From NCBI GenBank assembly GCA_030268105.1, contig BSDZ01000094.1, forward strand, positions 4,250,501 through 4,314,500: a DNA stretch of 64,000 bases, written 5' to 3'. The DNA comes from Volvox africanus (Eukaryota > Chlorophyta > Chlorophyceae > Chlamydomonadales > Volvocaceae). Positions 23,418 to 36,294 of the stretch are shown here, in pieces (positions within the stretch are counted from its first letter, which is position 1; each line of letters begins with the position of its first letter). The translations under genes and the position numbers were made by a program. The notes beneath the pieces are model-generated. The model worked only from the letters and a program-made list of their open reading frames with translations, was not told where the DNA came from and did not search any database.

Positions 23418-26317
23418 GCCAGCGCAGCATCTCTTGAGGAGGTCAATGGCAGCTTTAGTTCCGGAATGCGACAATCAAGCACCGTTAGGGTATGACATGG
23501 AAGGATCAGCATAATTCTTACCTTTCATCAAACTCCTCGTATAATCCGGCGATTATGAGACGTCTCCGTTTACCCAGCCATCTGTATTTTGCGCTACCTT
23601 TAGTTCCTTCTCTTGTAGACATTAGCTCGTCAAATTGACCAGCAACGTCTGGGCAGTATGTGGGAAGCCTTGTTTGTGTCTGCTGTATGATACACGTGCG
23701 CTAATGACGTGAAGGCTGAAGCACTCTTTGAGCGTTACGAAATGAATATTCTAGAGAGGTCAACTCGTATTAGGGATTGTGTGCGTCGCACAGAGGTCGG
23801 TCTGTGTGACTGACTGAGACTTCTCGCTGCTTTGCTTTGCTTCGGTTACCTCTCGGGTTGGTGCGTGAGAGGATTGATTGCCGTGAATCATGCCTCCTGC
23901 TGCACTGGTCAGAGAGCCTTTCCGAGTGGGTTGGAGGTGGGTTGGTGTTATTGAGCGCTAAGTCGGTGTTGCCAGAACTACGGGCTAGGAGAACACCGCT
24001 GCGGTATTCTTTTCCTTTATGTATTACTGATGTATGAGCAGTGTCGGGCTGGTCTCCCAGCCGAACATTATTTTGCGCTGCGTGCCTGAGGAGCGGTCTC
24101 GTGGGGCCCATCTGCTTTACGATTCAACCACCGCCCCTCGGTACTGGTACGGCGTATTACATTGGCGTTTCGCACAGCTCAAGGCCACGGCACTTTGCGA
24201 CTGACCGCGGCTGTTTCCGCTGCGGATCTTTGGGGGGACGCGAATTGAGGGAGAGGGTAACCCGAATTCATCGGCTCTTGGTTCCTTGTTTAGGCCACGG
24301 GACGCAGTAGCGTAGATGACGAAATGCCAGTGGTGCCGAAGGAGGCAGGTGAATGGAGCCGACTGGGGCGAGGAGCGCAAGTTTGCCCCCTTGCTTTTGA
24401 GCTGAGTGTGTTATGAGAGCTCTTGCCGCTATTCAGGTTGTGCGATACGACTGTGTCTTTAGCATTCTTTCTTGGATTCAGATTGGATTGCTGGATTGGT
24501 TTCCGTCGGGGTCCGCTCCGCCTATCTTCACTAACGTTGCGTTTCTTGGTTGAGTCTTATTTCTTAATTCTATGTATGAGACGGCAAGCTCCCGGTATAC
24601 GGAGCACGCAAAATAATATTCTTTCAGAGTACATTGAGGAAAGGAAAGGTCCGGGTGGGGAGTAGGCACCCTTATGGCTCCATCGTTTCTACGAGAGCTA
24701 CAAACCTATCCTTCGCTGGGGCTGAAGCTTTGTGCAGAGGTTATGGGTGGCTGATATCTGCTTGGAGGATAGTTAGATGAGATGAGGATAGTTAAGATGG
24801 GTTTACTTCCGTGTTATAATTCCGTATTTCGTCCGTTATATTGGCAGAATCCGATTAGAAGTCCTGTGGCAGATCCGTGGAGCAGAGCAGAAAGGTGACA
24901 TGTCGGAATTATATGGAAGATGTTCTGAGCGAGAGTTGTCCGGAGAGTCGTATAGTGGAATCTTACAGAAGGCTGAAAAGAGATGTGATGTGCATGATGT
25001 GTGAGGGTCGTGACTGCGTGATGTAATGCGTGTTGAGTGCACTCTTTGATGTTTTGTGGTTTGTGAGCCTCCAATCCCCTAATCATGTGGCGATAGCAGC
25101 AGATGGGTTTCCAAAGCTTCTATACATTGTACGTTGCGGATTTATCTGCCGTGCCTTTCCAGTTAGCAACCCGGTTTATTTTGGTGCGTTGTGCTGGGAC
25201 GATAGTCCACGAAGCTTTGTCTGTAACGTGCTCGTTTTTATGCGGGTTCCAGTTGCGAGATCGGCCTCATCTGGCGCGCCATCCCAACCATTGCAAGGAA
25301 CGGTGCATAAGATGAACGCTCAATTACCAAGAGTGCCAGACATTTGATTACGAACCGCAAAAGACGAAAATGTACGGCGGACGTGCACAGCTTCGCAGGC
25401 AAACAAAATGCCGAGTTCCTGTACCGCTCACCCATGACATGCATGAGAGCCTTAAATTTAGGTGATCAGAGGCCTCTTTGGCAGATGTTGATGACATGCA
25501 GCTGTAGAGGATGACATCTTAGTTTAAGACCGCACTAAACAAGTCCCTATGTATACCATATACAAAGAACTTTCCGACACACGTAACGAAGTCCGATGGC
25601 CCGATGGCTGAAATCACTGCTGCGCTGATGGCAGCGGCTTGCGTCAGTTTTTTCCAGTTCCTCCTGCAGGTCTCCGATCACAATGTACTTAGAAAGGAAC
25701 ATTATTACACAGGAAATAATGGCGGACCTAATAGCGCAGTCATAGCATTCAGCACTTTTAAAGCATAATAAAGTAGTGAATTGGAACGCGGAAAACTATA
25801 GTATAAATTAATGTTTGCACACAACGACCGTGCTTTTTAAGGACGGCATCATGTAAGCGATTCTCGAATGAACTGCTTAAAGAGAGAGCTGTTGTACAGT
25901 TCTTTCCACGCTGCGCATCGCACAGGTCATTGCACGCTCAGCACAGCATGCAAATAGGGCAACTGCACGGAACATGAATGCATGGACGGGCTGTTACAAA
26001 ATGTATATAAGACATACATTTATCTTCAATTATTTAATCCTTCTAAGCCAGATCACCAGGGCGTACCACGGTCCCTCGTCGGCGTGAGGGTACATTTGAT
26101 CGTGCTACAAGTCAAGGCGATCCTTGACCTCATACATAACAACTTATACTCCTTCCATCAGGGCGTCCGGCCTTGCAAGCTCGCGTTTGTCGTGTCTCCC
26201 GCGCTGTGCTGTGCTACCGCAAACCGTCGTCGGTTCGCATCCGTCGCCATACTGCACAACGGCGCGTGTCACGCAGGAGCTCCTCGGGGTAATATATTTG
26301 ATTCGCTGGAGTCGATT
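23418..26317. other. Gene-poor spacer between family members 1 and 2
   Basis: About 2.9 kb of lower-GC sequence with only short scattered open frames and no convincing splice-linked exons. A stretch near 25.60-25.67 kb (MAEITAALMAAACVSFFQ, then a CAG/GT junction) looks vaguely like a family first-exon end, but no partner exons were found. Confidence 0.4.
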
Positions 26318-27586
26318 ATGCCAAATACAAGCTGCGCTTATCGACCGCTGCGACATAACTCGTCGAGGACACCGAAGGTCGCACGGCCTCCAGGGCTGCA
26401 TATTCACAATGAGCGACCAAAGCCAATGATAACCCTCCCTAATTCGTGCGATTGTCTGCTCGAAGCCTACACGCCAAGGGTTTCCTGCTCGCTCCGGCGG
26501 ACGGTGAACTCGCTGGACGTCTTGAGCGGCGTGCTGTTCAGCGAATTTCAGGTCCGCCAAATCCATCGGCCTTTCCTCAACCTTAAGCTAGTTTTATTTG
26601 CCTGTTGCGACATATCCCTTTTCGCACTGCCGATAATCTTTTAACACTGCTTGCGCCTGCAAGTTAGCAAGTTAGCTCGTGTTAGCTATACAGGGCTATA
26701 CTTTATTTCCGCTGCGGCTACATTTCAACCGCCCTTCAAGCTTTGAATTGTTTATCGGACTAACAATCGCCACTATCGCCAAACCTTTCCCAAGCCTCAG
26801 GTGCAGCTGCTGAAGCAGGCGACCGCCGTCCTTGCCGACGCTGCGGTGGGGCATGCTGCACCGCCTTCACTACGTCTGCTCGTTCGGCGTGCCCTGCGCA
26901 TTGCCGTGCTGGCGACTTCCGCAGCCACCCATATCACGAAGATCTGGGCACTGGCGGCGGCAGTAGCGCATTGTGATTCGCCGCAGGTCCTCTTGGGCAA
27001 CGTTGTGGAGTTGATGTGCATCGCCAGCGGCCTGCTCTCCCCGGCAGTGATCCCTTCATCGCCGCTGCTCCGAGTCGCAAGTGCCGCCACCGCCCTTGCG
27101 TCTGAGGGGCTTAGTCTCAGTGCGGCGGTGGATAGACTCTCGCACGTTGACCCCCAGAACCTGGACCTGGAAGCGGTCGTGGAGCAGGTAATAAGATGCG
27201 GCTCCCACGTCCTCCTTTGCCTTCCAAATTGTTGGCTTTTTATTCGGTCGTGATCTTCTTAGCTACCTGTGTTCCCTTCTGTTGTATATCTGTCATATCC
27301 GCATAAGCAAAGGTCCATTCGGAAGATGTCCATACATACACGGTCCCATCCTGGATACTACCCTTAGACACCCCTAGATACTTCACCTTCCTTCGTGTAC
27401 CGTTCTTTTTGTTACATTCGCTCACCGCAGACCAATGACCTGTTTTCCTCCTGGGCTGGCCTCTTGGAGAGTGGTCAGGAGCTGGTGGATATCGCGGAGG
27501 AGTCGATGCACGCTATAACAGGGGGCCCTTTGTCGGGCGACCATCATGACAAAAACATCCGCGGCTGCGATGCGGAGTTCAGCTGA
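26318..27586 (+). CDS. Tandem-family member 2 (short type), complete
   Basis: Three exons, 26318-26551, 26801-27187 and 27431-27586, are in phase 0 throughout and give 258 residues. The start ATG aligns with that of member 3: both open MP, have basic first exons of about 80 codons, and end NSL..V.G..FSEFQ at the first donor. Exon two encodes two Ala/Leu-rich modules, PPSLRLLVRRALRIAVLATS and PLLRVASAATALASEGLSLS, the second followed by RLSHVDP. Exon three encodes the shared C-terminal block SSWAGLLESGQELVDIAEES and a polar tail to TGA. Exon two is nearly identical to that of member 3, with the last 230 nt identical. Function unknown. The repeated helices suggest a membrane-associated or helical-bundle protein. 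Confidence 0.78.
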
Positions 27587-27692
27587 CGCTTGGAATGGCA
27601 AGATAACGTGCTCATGCATGCCATGCGTGCTGCGCGATGCCATGGCTTCCAACGTTGTTCATGTCAGCGGCGGGTATATATTCCGTATAATT

Positions 27693-27697
27693 TGTAA
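27693..27697 (+). terminator. UGUAA poly(A) signal candidate for member 2
   Basis: TGTAA lies 107 nt after the stop of family member 2, a plausible distance for volvocine 3' ends. Confidence 0.4.
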
Positions 27698-29579
27698 GTC
27701 AGCAGTCAGCAGTCAGGCATAACAAGTGGTGAAGGTTGGGCTTTGTTGTTGAAGTGCAAACGAACATGGAGGGTTGCATGGTATGGAGGTTTGGCCCATA
27801 CCTACTCCCTGAATGCTGTTGTCTCGAAGACGGTGATTAGTTTCAACTAGAAGAATTACGGTCCCAGATGACTGATTGCGAATCTAATGCATGCTGGTTC
27901 CGGGAATCCGGGAATCCGGGAATAGGCGGGAACCAAACTTAGAGCCTAACCAAACCTCTGGGTGGAGGATGTCGTCGTTAGAGACACATGGAAATCTTGG
28001 ATGGCTTCGCACGTGCATCACAAATCGCTTTGGATCGATTCCCACGTTGACGCCACGTGCAACAAGATGGAGGTCACCTACTTCGAAACTGTTGAGGAAA
28101 CTAGGTCCCTGTACCTATTTTCAAGCACCCCGTTGTCAATTGCTGCTACGGCCGGTATAGCGACGGCTATATGCCTCTTTCTTGTCCTCGGTACGTTACA
28201 CCTCTAATAACCATACGTCCGGCACCTCCCACCTATTAAGTCCGTCATACCTCCAGCGTCCTCTCCATAGCAACCTGACCCGTAGCAATACACATTTTAG
28301 CAAAACCGACTTTCCTAAGTTGCCATCAGGGACCGGTAGATGCATCACACCAATCTCCCGGAGCAGGCCCAGTGAGTACCTGGAAAAGGTGTCTACACCT
28401 AAGTGTTGGTGGGGAAAGGATGAGTGGGCCCTTGCCGCCATTACCGTCCATTCTAGAACAATAAACAATAGAACGATAAAGGACGAAAAGGTGTACATTA
28501 ATTATGCTCTAACGGCGTATGCCGTTCAGAGCTTACACGAAAACAAATACTCAGAAGCGAAGTCTGCGCATGTTTTTCCATATGCAAGGCCATTCATGGT
28601 CATTCGCATGGCATTATGAGGTGTTATGTTAGCTTAGGGAGTTTGATGGTGTGGAAGAGAGTTAATATAAAGTGTGGAGTTGAGCACAGTTGGTTTATGT
28701 TTTCGACCGCTTTGGCTACCAATGTGCCCTACATGCATGGTTTTCTTCAGGACGTTCAGGTGTCTTACATGCATGGCGCTAACGTGTGCTGGTGTTAAGT
28801 TTGCTTAATAGGACTTTAACAGACCACACATGAAGCATGTATTTACATGCTTCGTGCTGATCGTGCTGAGTTCACTGCGATCACGAAAACACGAAAACAT
28901 AAGTTCTCCTGATATACCCTGACATCCACACACACGAAATGTTAAACTTGTCTTAAAGATGTCTTAAACACGAAGTTTAAATTTTTGAACACGATTTATG
29001 TCTTAAACCCGATAGCTTTGGAACCTCCATGAAGGAAAAAAGCTTGCACCCTAGCTCCGTCAGCTTCCAGCCTTTGAGCACTTAGTAGAAGCTATGAGAA
29101 CTTTTTTCAATAATAAAATAATGTATTCTTGTTTATAAATATAAATTAACCTTTTATGAACTAAAATTTCTAACCGTTTTATTCGAAGAAACTACTGCCA
29201 CGTACTCACACCACAGCACGCAATCCATAGCCGCACGCCACATCCATCGATGACATGGGACGAATAATAAGAAAAGATAAATTAGTTATTAACCACGTAT
29301 TCTTTTTTAAGCACGTTTTCATTATTAATTATCACTGCTGCTTGCTTACCAATCCCCACTGAGCTCCTGTTAAGTGCCTTGCTCACTATCTGGCGTCCTG
29401 GAAGTTGCAATCGACCGCATATCAGATAACATCAATTGGAGAACCTTCGTCACGTCTAGAGGAGCGGTCTTCTCTCGCTTCGGGGAAGTATCGCTGCGCA
29501 ACGGTGGCAATCGGTTTGGAAAAACAGCTGCTTTGTAGGGCAGCCCCAACTGTAGCATAAAATACATCATCTCTATTCC
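27698..29579. other. Spacer between members 2 and 3, with possible stray exons
   Basis: A short open frame at about 27.95-28.19 kb ends in a hydrophobic segment (PLSIAATAGIATAICLFLVL) just before a GT donor at 28191, and an open frame follows to 28619. I cannot connect them to anything. 28.8-29.3 kb is AT-rich with repeated 'aaaacacgaa' words and a palindrome at 28832-28853. Confidence 0.35.
28832..28853. repeat. 10-bp perfect palindrome with 2-nt spacer
   Basis: GAAGCATGTA, TT, TACATGCTTC. It lies in the AT-rich spacer and has no associated gene signal. Confidence 0.85.
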
Positions 29580-30554
29580 ATGCCGAAGGCCGCCTTCGCT
29601 CCGCGTCTGCGGCGTGTCGCAGCCAGGAAGAAGCCAACACCCGCAGGGCTTCCGGATCACAAAACCCCAACGCACGAAAATGTAACAATCGCCAAGCCGC
29701 TCGAAAACCTGAAGTGCTTAGAGAAGCTCGAGCGCGACGCCTGTAAGCCAAGCATGTCTGGCAGTTTCCAGCAGGTGGTAAACTCGCTGAGCGCCGTGAA
29801 GGGCACGGTGTTCAGCGAGTTCCAGGTGCGGTGCGGAGCGAAAACTAGCTGCTCACTGTTGACATATGCTGCGTTTGTCGCAAGAAGCATCCATCCAACG
29901 TTCGAATTGCACGGCAACAATGCCAACATCATCTCAAACCCACAACACACGTCTTCTTCTAATGGTTCCCAAGCCTATTCTGCGCCTCAGATGAAGCTGC
30001 TGAAGCAGGCGACCGCCGTCCTTGCCGACGCTGCGGTGGGGCAAGCTGCACCGCCCTCACTACGACTGCTCGTTCGACGTGCCCTGCGCATTGCCGTGCT
30101 GGCGACTTCCGCAGCCACCCATATCACGAAGATGTGGGCGCTGGCGGCGGCAGTAGCGCATTGTGATTCGCCGCAGGTCCTCTTGGGCAACGTTGTGGAG
30201 TTGATGTGCATCGCCAGCGGCCTGCTCTCCCCGGCAGTGATCCCTTCATCGCCGCTGCTCCGAGTCGCAAGTGCCGCCACCGCCCTTGCGTCTGAGGGGC
30301 TTAGTCTCAGTGCGGCGGTGGATAGACTCTCGCACGTTGACCCCCAGAACCTGGACCTGGAAGCGGTCGTTCTTCAATTCCTGCAGGTCTTGGACCTTGC
30401 CAGTTCCGGTGCGGGTCTGCTGGAGAGCGGTCAGGAGGTAGCCGTAGTGGCTCAGGAGCTGATGGCTGCAAAGCAGCGAGTGAAACAGGAAAGCAACGAG
30501 GGCAGCGGCAGTGATGCCAAGTGCGGCGATACCAAAGCCGGCGAGCGGCATTAA
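29580..30554 (+). CDS. Tandem-family member 3 (short type) with an exonised intron tail
   Basis: Exon one is 29580-29825 (82 codons, basic, ending AVKGTVFSEFQ). The second exon starts at 29991 and runs uninterrupted to the TAA at 30554. It contains the two helical modules and the C-terminal block VLDLASSGAGLLESGQEV that the other short members carry on a separate exon. Where member 2 has its second intron, this gene has the 16 nt tcttcaattcctgcag (30371-30386), which looks like the 3' end of an intron and now codes in frame. Length is 269 residues if intron one (165 nt) is spliced. That intron is a multiple of three and stop-free, so an unspliced 324-residue form would also be readable. Function unknown. 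Confidence 0.78.
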   Translation: MPKAAFAPRLRRVAARKKPTPAGLPDHKTPTHENVTIAKPLENLKCLEKLERDACKPSMSGSFQQVVNSLSAVKGTVFSEFQVRCGAKTSCSLLTYAAFVARSIHPTFELHGNNANIISNPQHTSSSNGSQAYSAPQMKLLKQATAVLADAAVGQAAPPSLRLLVRRALRIAVLATSAATHITKMWALAAAVAHCDSPQVLLGNVVELMCIASGLLSPAVIPSSPLLRVASAATALASEGLSLSAAVDRLSHVDPQNLDLEAVVLQFLQVLDLASSGAGLLESGQEVAVVAQELMAAKQRVKQESNEGSGSDAKCGDTKAGERH

Positions 30555-33500
30555 GCAATAGTTGCAGCGCGGCTGTGGTTGGTATAAAGTTAACATGCCG
30601 TGGGCTTAGTGATGGAAAGGTGAAGAAAGCATTCGATGTAGGTTTGTTATTTTTTTGCGTTTGCGTTAAGTGTTAAATTGCGTGTTGCTTTATTGGCGTT
30701 TTGCAGGTATTCAGCGTGCGTTAGATTGGGTAGTGTGGCAATCTGAAGGGATGCTTTGGGCTCACGCCGTTGAATGCCGTTCGCTGCGATGTTATCAACG
30801 TATCAGACGGCGATTTTTTCTTCCATTCATTTTTTTGAAGAAGGGATCTTCCATTCATTTTTTTAAAGAAGAACAAAACGAAATCAGGCTGCTCGGTGTG
30901 CGTGGCTAGTTTGTTTGCGAAATGGGAGCATGCGTTTTGCATCCGTTGGTTCGTGTTTCGGTACGATGAGGGTTGTGAGTGTCAGGACTTATGACCGTAT
31001 GATGGTCACATCAATAGGCTATTTATTTATAAAATAAAAAAATGGTAGGGTCAGGTGAAGGCACTATGTATACTGCATGAGTTTTGTACTTGGCGTGCGT
31101 GTATAAAAAACACATGTCCACGCGTGCATATTCGTACGTGTGGTGTGCGTGTAGTTATGTCTTCGTACATGAGATCCGGGCGCCCGGATGCAGACGAGAG
31201 TTCATTCCCTCATAAAATGATTAAAAAATCCAGAGCAAAAGGAAAAATTGTGCGTGCGCATTTATGTGTTCGTGTTCCAGGGGCACACGCCTGCAGAGCG
31301 ACAGCGTGATACCAGCCAATAATGCCGGACAGCACTCGGGCGCGGACTTCTTGTGGCAAAAGTGGTCTCGATAGTCGCGTGTGCTATTTCCTGGTTGCAC
31401 CGTTAGTCTGTGAGACACCATGCCGGATAGGGCCGCAATAGCGGATGGGTGCCGGCATTGTGCATTCAAACTGCTCCTCCGTCCGGAGTGTTTTTCATGA
31501 ATTCTATTTTTCCAGGCGTGGCTGCCTTCACGCCGTTTGTCGCGTGTTAAAGTCGAGTTCCTATGGTTGCATGTGTGTAGGCTGCGGCAACGCCACTTGC
31601 GCTTCTGTTGGTCTTTGAGATCAAGTTTTGGGTCTGCATGTGCGTGCGCTGATATAAACTTTGAAAAAAAGTCATCTTCGTGTCTTACTTTTTTTAATGG
31701 CGGGGTCACGCTGTGTGGTGGTGGAGCGCCCTCTCCAGTTTCGGTCGTGTTGATTCGTGCAAACTATTCTGCCAATGCGCGCTTTGGTTTCATCGAGCGG
31801 CAATATGGGTCAAGTAGTCTGGAGGCGCCAGGGGATTTGTTTCGCTTGCCTTGTTTTGGCGTTTGCTTTGAGATGCTAGCTGGTGCAAACTTAACCGGGC
31901 CGTAGGACATTTGTGCAGATAAGGCACCTCTTGGAGTTTGCGTGATGTATTTGTCGACCAGGTACGCAATGAGCCGAACCTCCAGCAGGCGGTATACTCT
32001 GTCGGTGCCGGAGTTTCATTCATTGCAGCTGCTTGAGGCTGGCTTGTCGCGAAGTGTAGATTACGCCGCTGTCGGCATTGGTGGACAGACGTGCGTGCGT
32101 TGGTGCGTGATATCCCTTGAGTTGCAACCAGGGGGGCCGTCAATGGCCTTAGGAACATTTTTTAATAGGTTGGTGATGGCGCATTTTAAGTGCTAACTTT
32201 CATATCCTCTTGAGGGCTTTTCCAACGGCATAACTTGTAGCACTGCCTGGTCTATCAGATGTAGCAGCTGGTTGTTGCCCAAGTATGCGTAGACCAGAAC
32301 ACATGTGAGTTCCATTATTTCCTGATGTCTATCCAAATAACGACGAGCGTCACAAGGTTGGCATTCCCCACCGGCACGCGACGCACTAACCTGGGCGGAG
32401 CCCTACATGTGGGGGACGCCCTCATCATCCATTCACCTCCATTGACTTCAACATGTAATTTTTGGCTTCCTCAATACACTCACCAGCACCATCGTTCAGC
32501 AGAATCTAGCGGATTAACAGCGCAATCAACTCTGTTCCCGGTCAGCGGGCATAACCACGATCCATCGACCAGAGGGTGCCCACTTACTCATCACTCCTCC
32601 TCAGGGATCGGTAGGAGGATTCAAACCAGGCATCGCTGGGGCCATTAGTCGCATTGTAACTTCTGGCTTGGCTTCTATGTTGCCCAAGCCTTGTATGATG
32701 CTCGATCGGGTGAAGAGCCTATCGCAGCTTTAACAGAAGAGAACTCAAACAGAAATACAGCGGATTCGGTGTAGCCTCCGCCGCTTCTCAAAGCCATGGC
32801 TGTCACCTGGCACACAGATAAGTTGCTCATGCATGGGACTGCCTTAGCTACCGCACAACTGCCTTGCACTTCTCCATTTCGCCCCGGTGCCCTGTCACAC
32901 GGTAATTGGGAATGAACAAATACCAAAATATTTAAAATAGCTTTGGGACGTGGCCACACCCTTCAGCCGGGTCTTAGGGACGCGTTGCCCAAATGGGGCC
33001 AATCCGACTCCAGTGCTCGTCGGCGGTAAGCTTGCAGATATGTCCAGGTATGCGTATGCAAAACCGACATCAGCTCGCTAATATATTTTTATGTCCGAAA
33101 AATGATGGAGTTTGCATCATTTAGATTAAAGCGTTTTGCTTGAAAACTGGTTTCGCAAAAATCTTTAGCATCCGATATCTGTCATCAAAAACATATCACC
33201 TAGCATCTGCATGAAAACTCTGACACGCTGAAATGTCACAGATAGCATCAAAACTTTAACAGCATATAGGAACTTGATACTTAATTATTAAATTTGAGGG
33301 CGTGAGCCTGGGCCAGTAGGTGAAAGTTCGTCTGATCTTCAGATATACTGCCGAGACTGAGTAACATACCGGTCCTTACCGTACCTAAACCAGAGCCGAC
33401 GAAAGGCCAAGACGGCGCGAAGCCATACAGGCTAGTAAGCACAGGATATAAATAAATTGCCTGTCTTCAGCAAATGTAAAACTGTGACATGCGCGAATGT

Positions 33501-34821
33501 AGCCGGACAGTTCCGTTCGACCAAAAGACCATGCATGGGTTTTTAGGTGTACGACATATATGCTCGGCTTCGTACTTCAATTTTCTTTACTATTTTATGT
33601 CTTAAGTTCAGTTTTTCCACCGAACTCGCCGTCCACGAGCCTTCTGGCTCATTTGGAATCTCATGACACTTAGGGGCTTTCACTAATGGCTTTCACACGG
33701 TATTCGATAGTTATGAGCGGCGATCAGTCTTAAGTCACGCGGACTGCCTCTGATCCCTTGCAATTGCTTGCTTGCGTTATTCGCCACGGCCAACTACGAC
33801 CCTCCCCGACAAAGTATGCCATAGTGCTGCCAGCCTCCTATCAGGCGCCGCGCGTCCTCAGCTCAGCCCTCTCAGCCCCCTTTCGCAGCAGCCAAACTTT
33901 CCCAATCACCGTGCCTATCCGTGCCACGCCCTGCCTGCCACACGCAACCGCCATTTTGCACCTGCTGAAGTCTCCAAGACCTTGGTTCTCACGCGCTGTC
34001 CTTCAGGGAAGATACTGGAGCCTATTGGGAGTGGTGCCGCAGGCCAGGGCGCTGTCCGCGCAATGGGCCACGGAGGAGGGGACCACTGATTTTCACATTT
34101 CAATCAGCGAGAAGCTTGTCAAAGGCGAACGACATGAGTTGAATGTTGGCTCTAGCTTAATAATCACCCGGTACCGAAGCTCTGTGAATTGCATGATTTC
34201 CTAGTTTTCCTAGCTAGTTCTGTTGTGATTTACTTCATTTGTCAGGAAACATTTGATGCTGAATGCCTTGACTTTCGTAGAGTCGTCAATGCCATGAAAA
34301 TGATCTTTAATTATCATGTTTTAAGCTTTAAAAACTTGTTAGATAGCACTAATTTGCCCCTAAAGCATTAAAGTTTTTACCCCTATCCTATCCTATCCTA
34401 TCCTGTCCTATATTGCCTTTTAATTACCTTGGTCTGATAAATAAGACGTGGATAGAGGATACCGTGTGACGGGTCCGAGATTGTATATGCATGCTATGCT
34501 AGCTGTACGCCAGCACGCATTTCATTATTTCATTTGACGTACATCCACCGTCCACCTTCCTCGTACCGTCCCACACGGGCCTGTACGCAGTCATGCCACT
34601 GTAAATAATCTGTAACTCCAATACGAAAAGTGCATAAATGTTATGTGAGATTTTCTTTTCGATAATTCGCAGTGCCCTGTGTCAAAACGCGGAGTACGAC
34701 GCTTTATTGCCTTGAAAATCTGCCGGACGGACAGGGACTAGGTTCATTGCCCAGGAAAGAGTAAATTCTTCAATAATTTGATATTTGAAGGCTTAGGACT
34801 TTTAAATCGGCGTTACTTTCC
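30555..34821. other. Long spacer between members 3 and 4
   Basis: About 4.3 kb without a gene I can defend. Opposed open frames at 31.2-31.9 kb and a GC-richer stretch at 33.76-34.10 kb have no recognisable motif or splice partners. 32.9-33.6 kb is AT-rich. A CCTAT pentamer run lies at 34383-34412. Confidence 0.45.
34383..34412. repeat. CCTAT pentanucleotide repeat
   Basis: About six CCTAT/CCTGT units in tandem upstream of family member 4. Confidence 0.85.
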
Positions 34822-35977
34822 ATGGCCAGACCGAGGCCGGGCTCCTGTGTTGGGCTGCTGCAGCGTGACGTCGGCCGGCGAAGGCCACAAACACTTGCAA
34901 GCCTTCCCGGTCTAAGGCATTCAATCCACGAAAAAATACGGGATAACATTGTAATTCCGTCATTAGGTACCGATCAGTGCGAGGTCGGAATTCCCTTGAT
35001 TTCCGGCGCTTTCCAAGTGGCCGTGAGTTCGCTCAGGACCGTCAATGGAGCATTGTTGAATGGGTCTCAGGTATGTTCTTATTGTCTTGTTATGGGATTT
35101 CTGACAATTCCCAAGCCTTGATTTCTGTGCAAAGCTTAACCGCAAGCGTTATGATGGAACTTGTCAGTATCTACTCTTGCGCTGCAGATGATGCTCATCG
35201 ACAAGGCAACTACTTCTTTGGCGAGAATTATGTTGGGACAAAGTGCATCGCCATCAATGCAGCTGGCAGTATCACGGGCCCTGAACATCGCCGCGCTAAT
35301 CGGCTACCCCGCGTCCAGGATTTCGACCTTGATGGGATCCATTTCACAGCCTGACTTGGTACCTCGTCTCACCAGCGCTGGGGAGCTGGCGTCGCTCATT
35401 TCCGCCGTTCTGTCGCCGACAGCGATGGGCTCTTTATCGTTGTCGTTCCGTGCAGTGGCCACCGCATCATCTCTTGCGGTCGCCTGCATCAACATCGGCG
35501 CCGCAACGCAAGGTTTATTCTATTTCGATCACCATCAAGTGGACGTGCTGTCACGTGCGGAAGAGGTAAAACTTTGATGCTTTGCACAAGGGTCATCATA
35601 GCAGCGATGTTTGCCGATGTATGCGACCTTCCGACGACATCCAGTCCATCAGAAGGCGAACCCAAATCATGAGCCAAAATATAATCCTCAACTTAAGTTG
35701 TTAAAAATACTGAATAACAAGAAAACTCGTGATTATGTCATGTTTAAAAACGGTGGTCTTTCTACATGCTTTCCTGTCCCTCTCACTACAGTTATCCGCT
35801 ACCTTGCTTCCGTTCCGCATACAGGCCCTCGAACTCGTTTCCTCGTGCGCGGGCGTCCTGGAGAACGGCCAGGAGCTAATCGGGCTAGCCGCGGAGTTGA
35901 CCCAGGCTGCAAAGCTGTGGGTTGCACAAGCGCGTGTGCAGTGCAAATCCAGCACTGCAGGCAGCGGCGACAACTAA
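34822..35977 (+). CDS. Tandem-family member 4 (short type), complete
   Basis: Exons 34822-35070 (83 codons), 35188-35565 (126 codons) and 35825-35977 (50 codons plus TAA) are all in phase 0 and give 259 residues. Exon lengths and junctions parallel members 2 and 3, but the sequence is the most diverged of the short type. Exon one ends SSLRTVNGALLNGSQ. Exon two has modules PSMQLAVSRALNIAALIG and SLSFRAVATASSLAVACINI. Exon three opens ALELVSSCAGVLENGQELIG. The conserved positions are the basic-Ala-Leu helix starts, the Gly before Leu-Glu in exon three, and QEL. Family and function are not recognised. Preserved reading frames at this divergence suggest the protein is under selection. Confidence 0.75.
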
Positions 35978-36294
35978 AACCTAAAGAATGATTCGTTTAC
36001 AAAGCCCTCTGCAGGCGTGGCTAAACCTCAAGACTACGCGCATGGCAGGACTGTGTGTCAAAAAAGAGATGTTAAAACTTCCGCCACGGCAAGCGGAAGT
36101 GCTGGACACAGGAAATGGGCGACCTATCAGATGTACAAGGATCAGCGGTACAGTACCGAAGTAGGAGGATGTTGCGGCTGAGGTTGCTATCTTGAGAGAG
36201 GGGAGAGGGAGACAGAGAGGGAGATAGAGATATGAGAAGGGGAGAGCATGCAAGCGGTTCATTGCGCTCGTGCACGTGTGTATCATCGTGCATG

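Noticed and set aside
31221..31905. Opposed open frames of 122 and 162 codons
   Set aside because: No motif or codon pattern like the confirmed exons, and surrounded by AT-rich noncoding DNA.
33758..34204. GC-richer stretch with open frames in several phases
   Set aside because: No frame gives a recognisable protein and splice sites are not convincing. It could be a gene fossil but cannot be supported.
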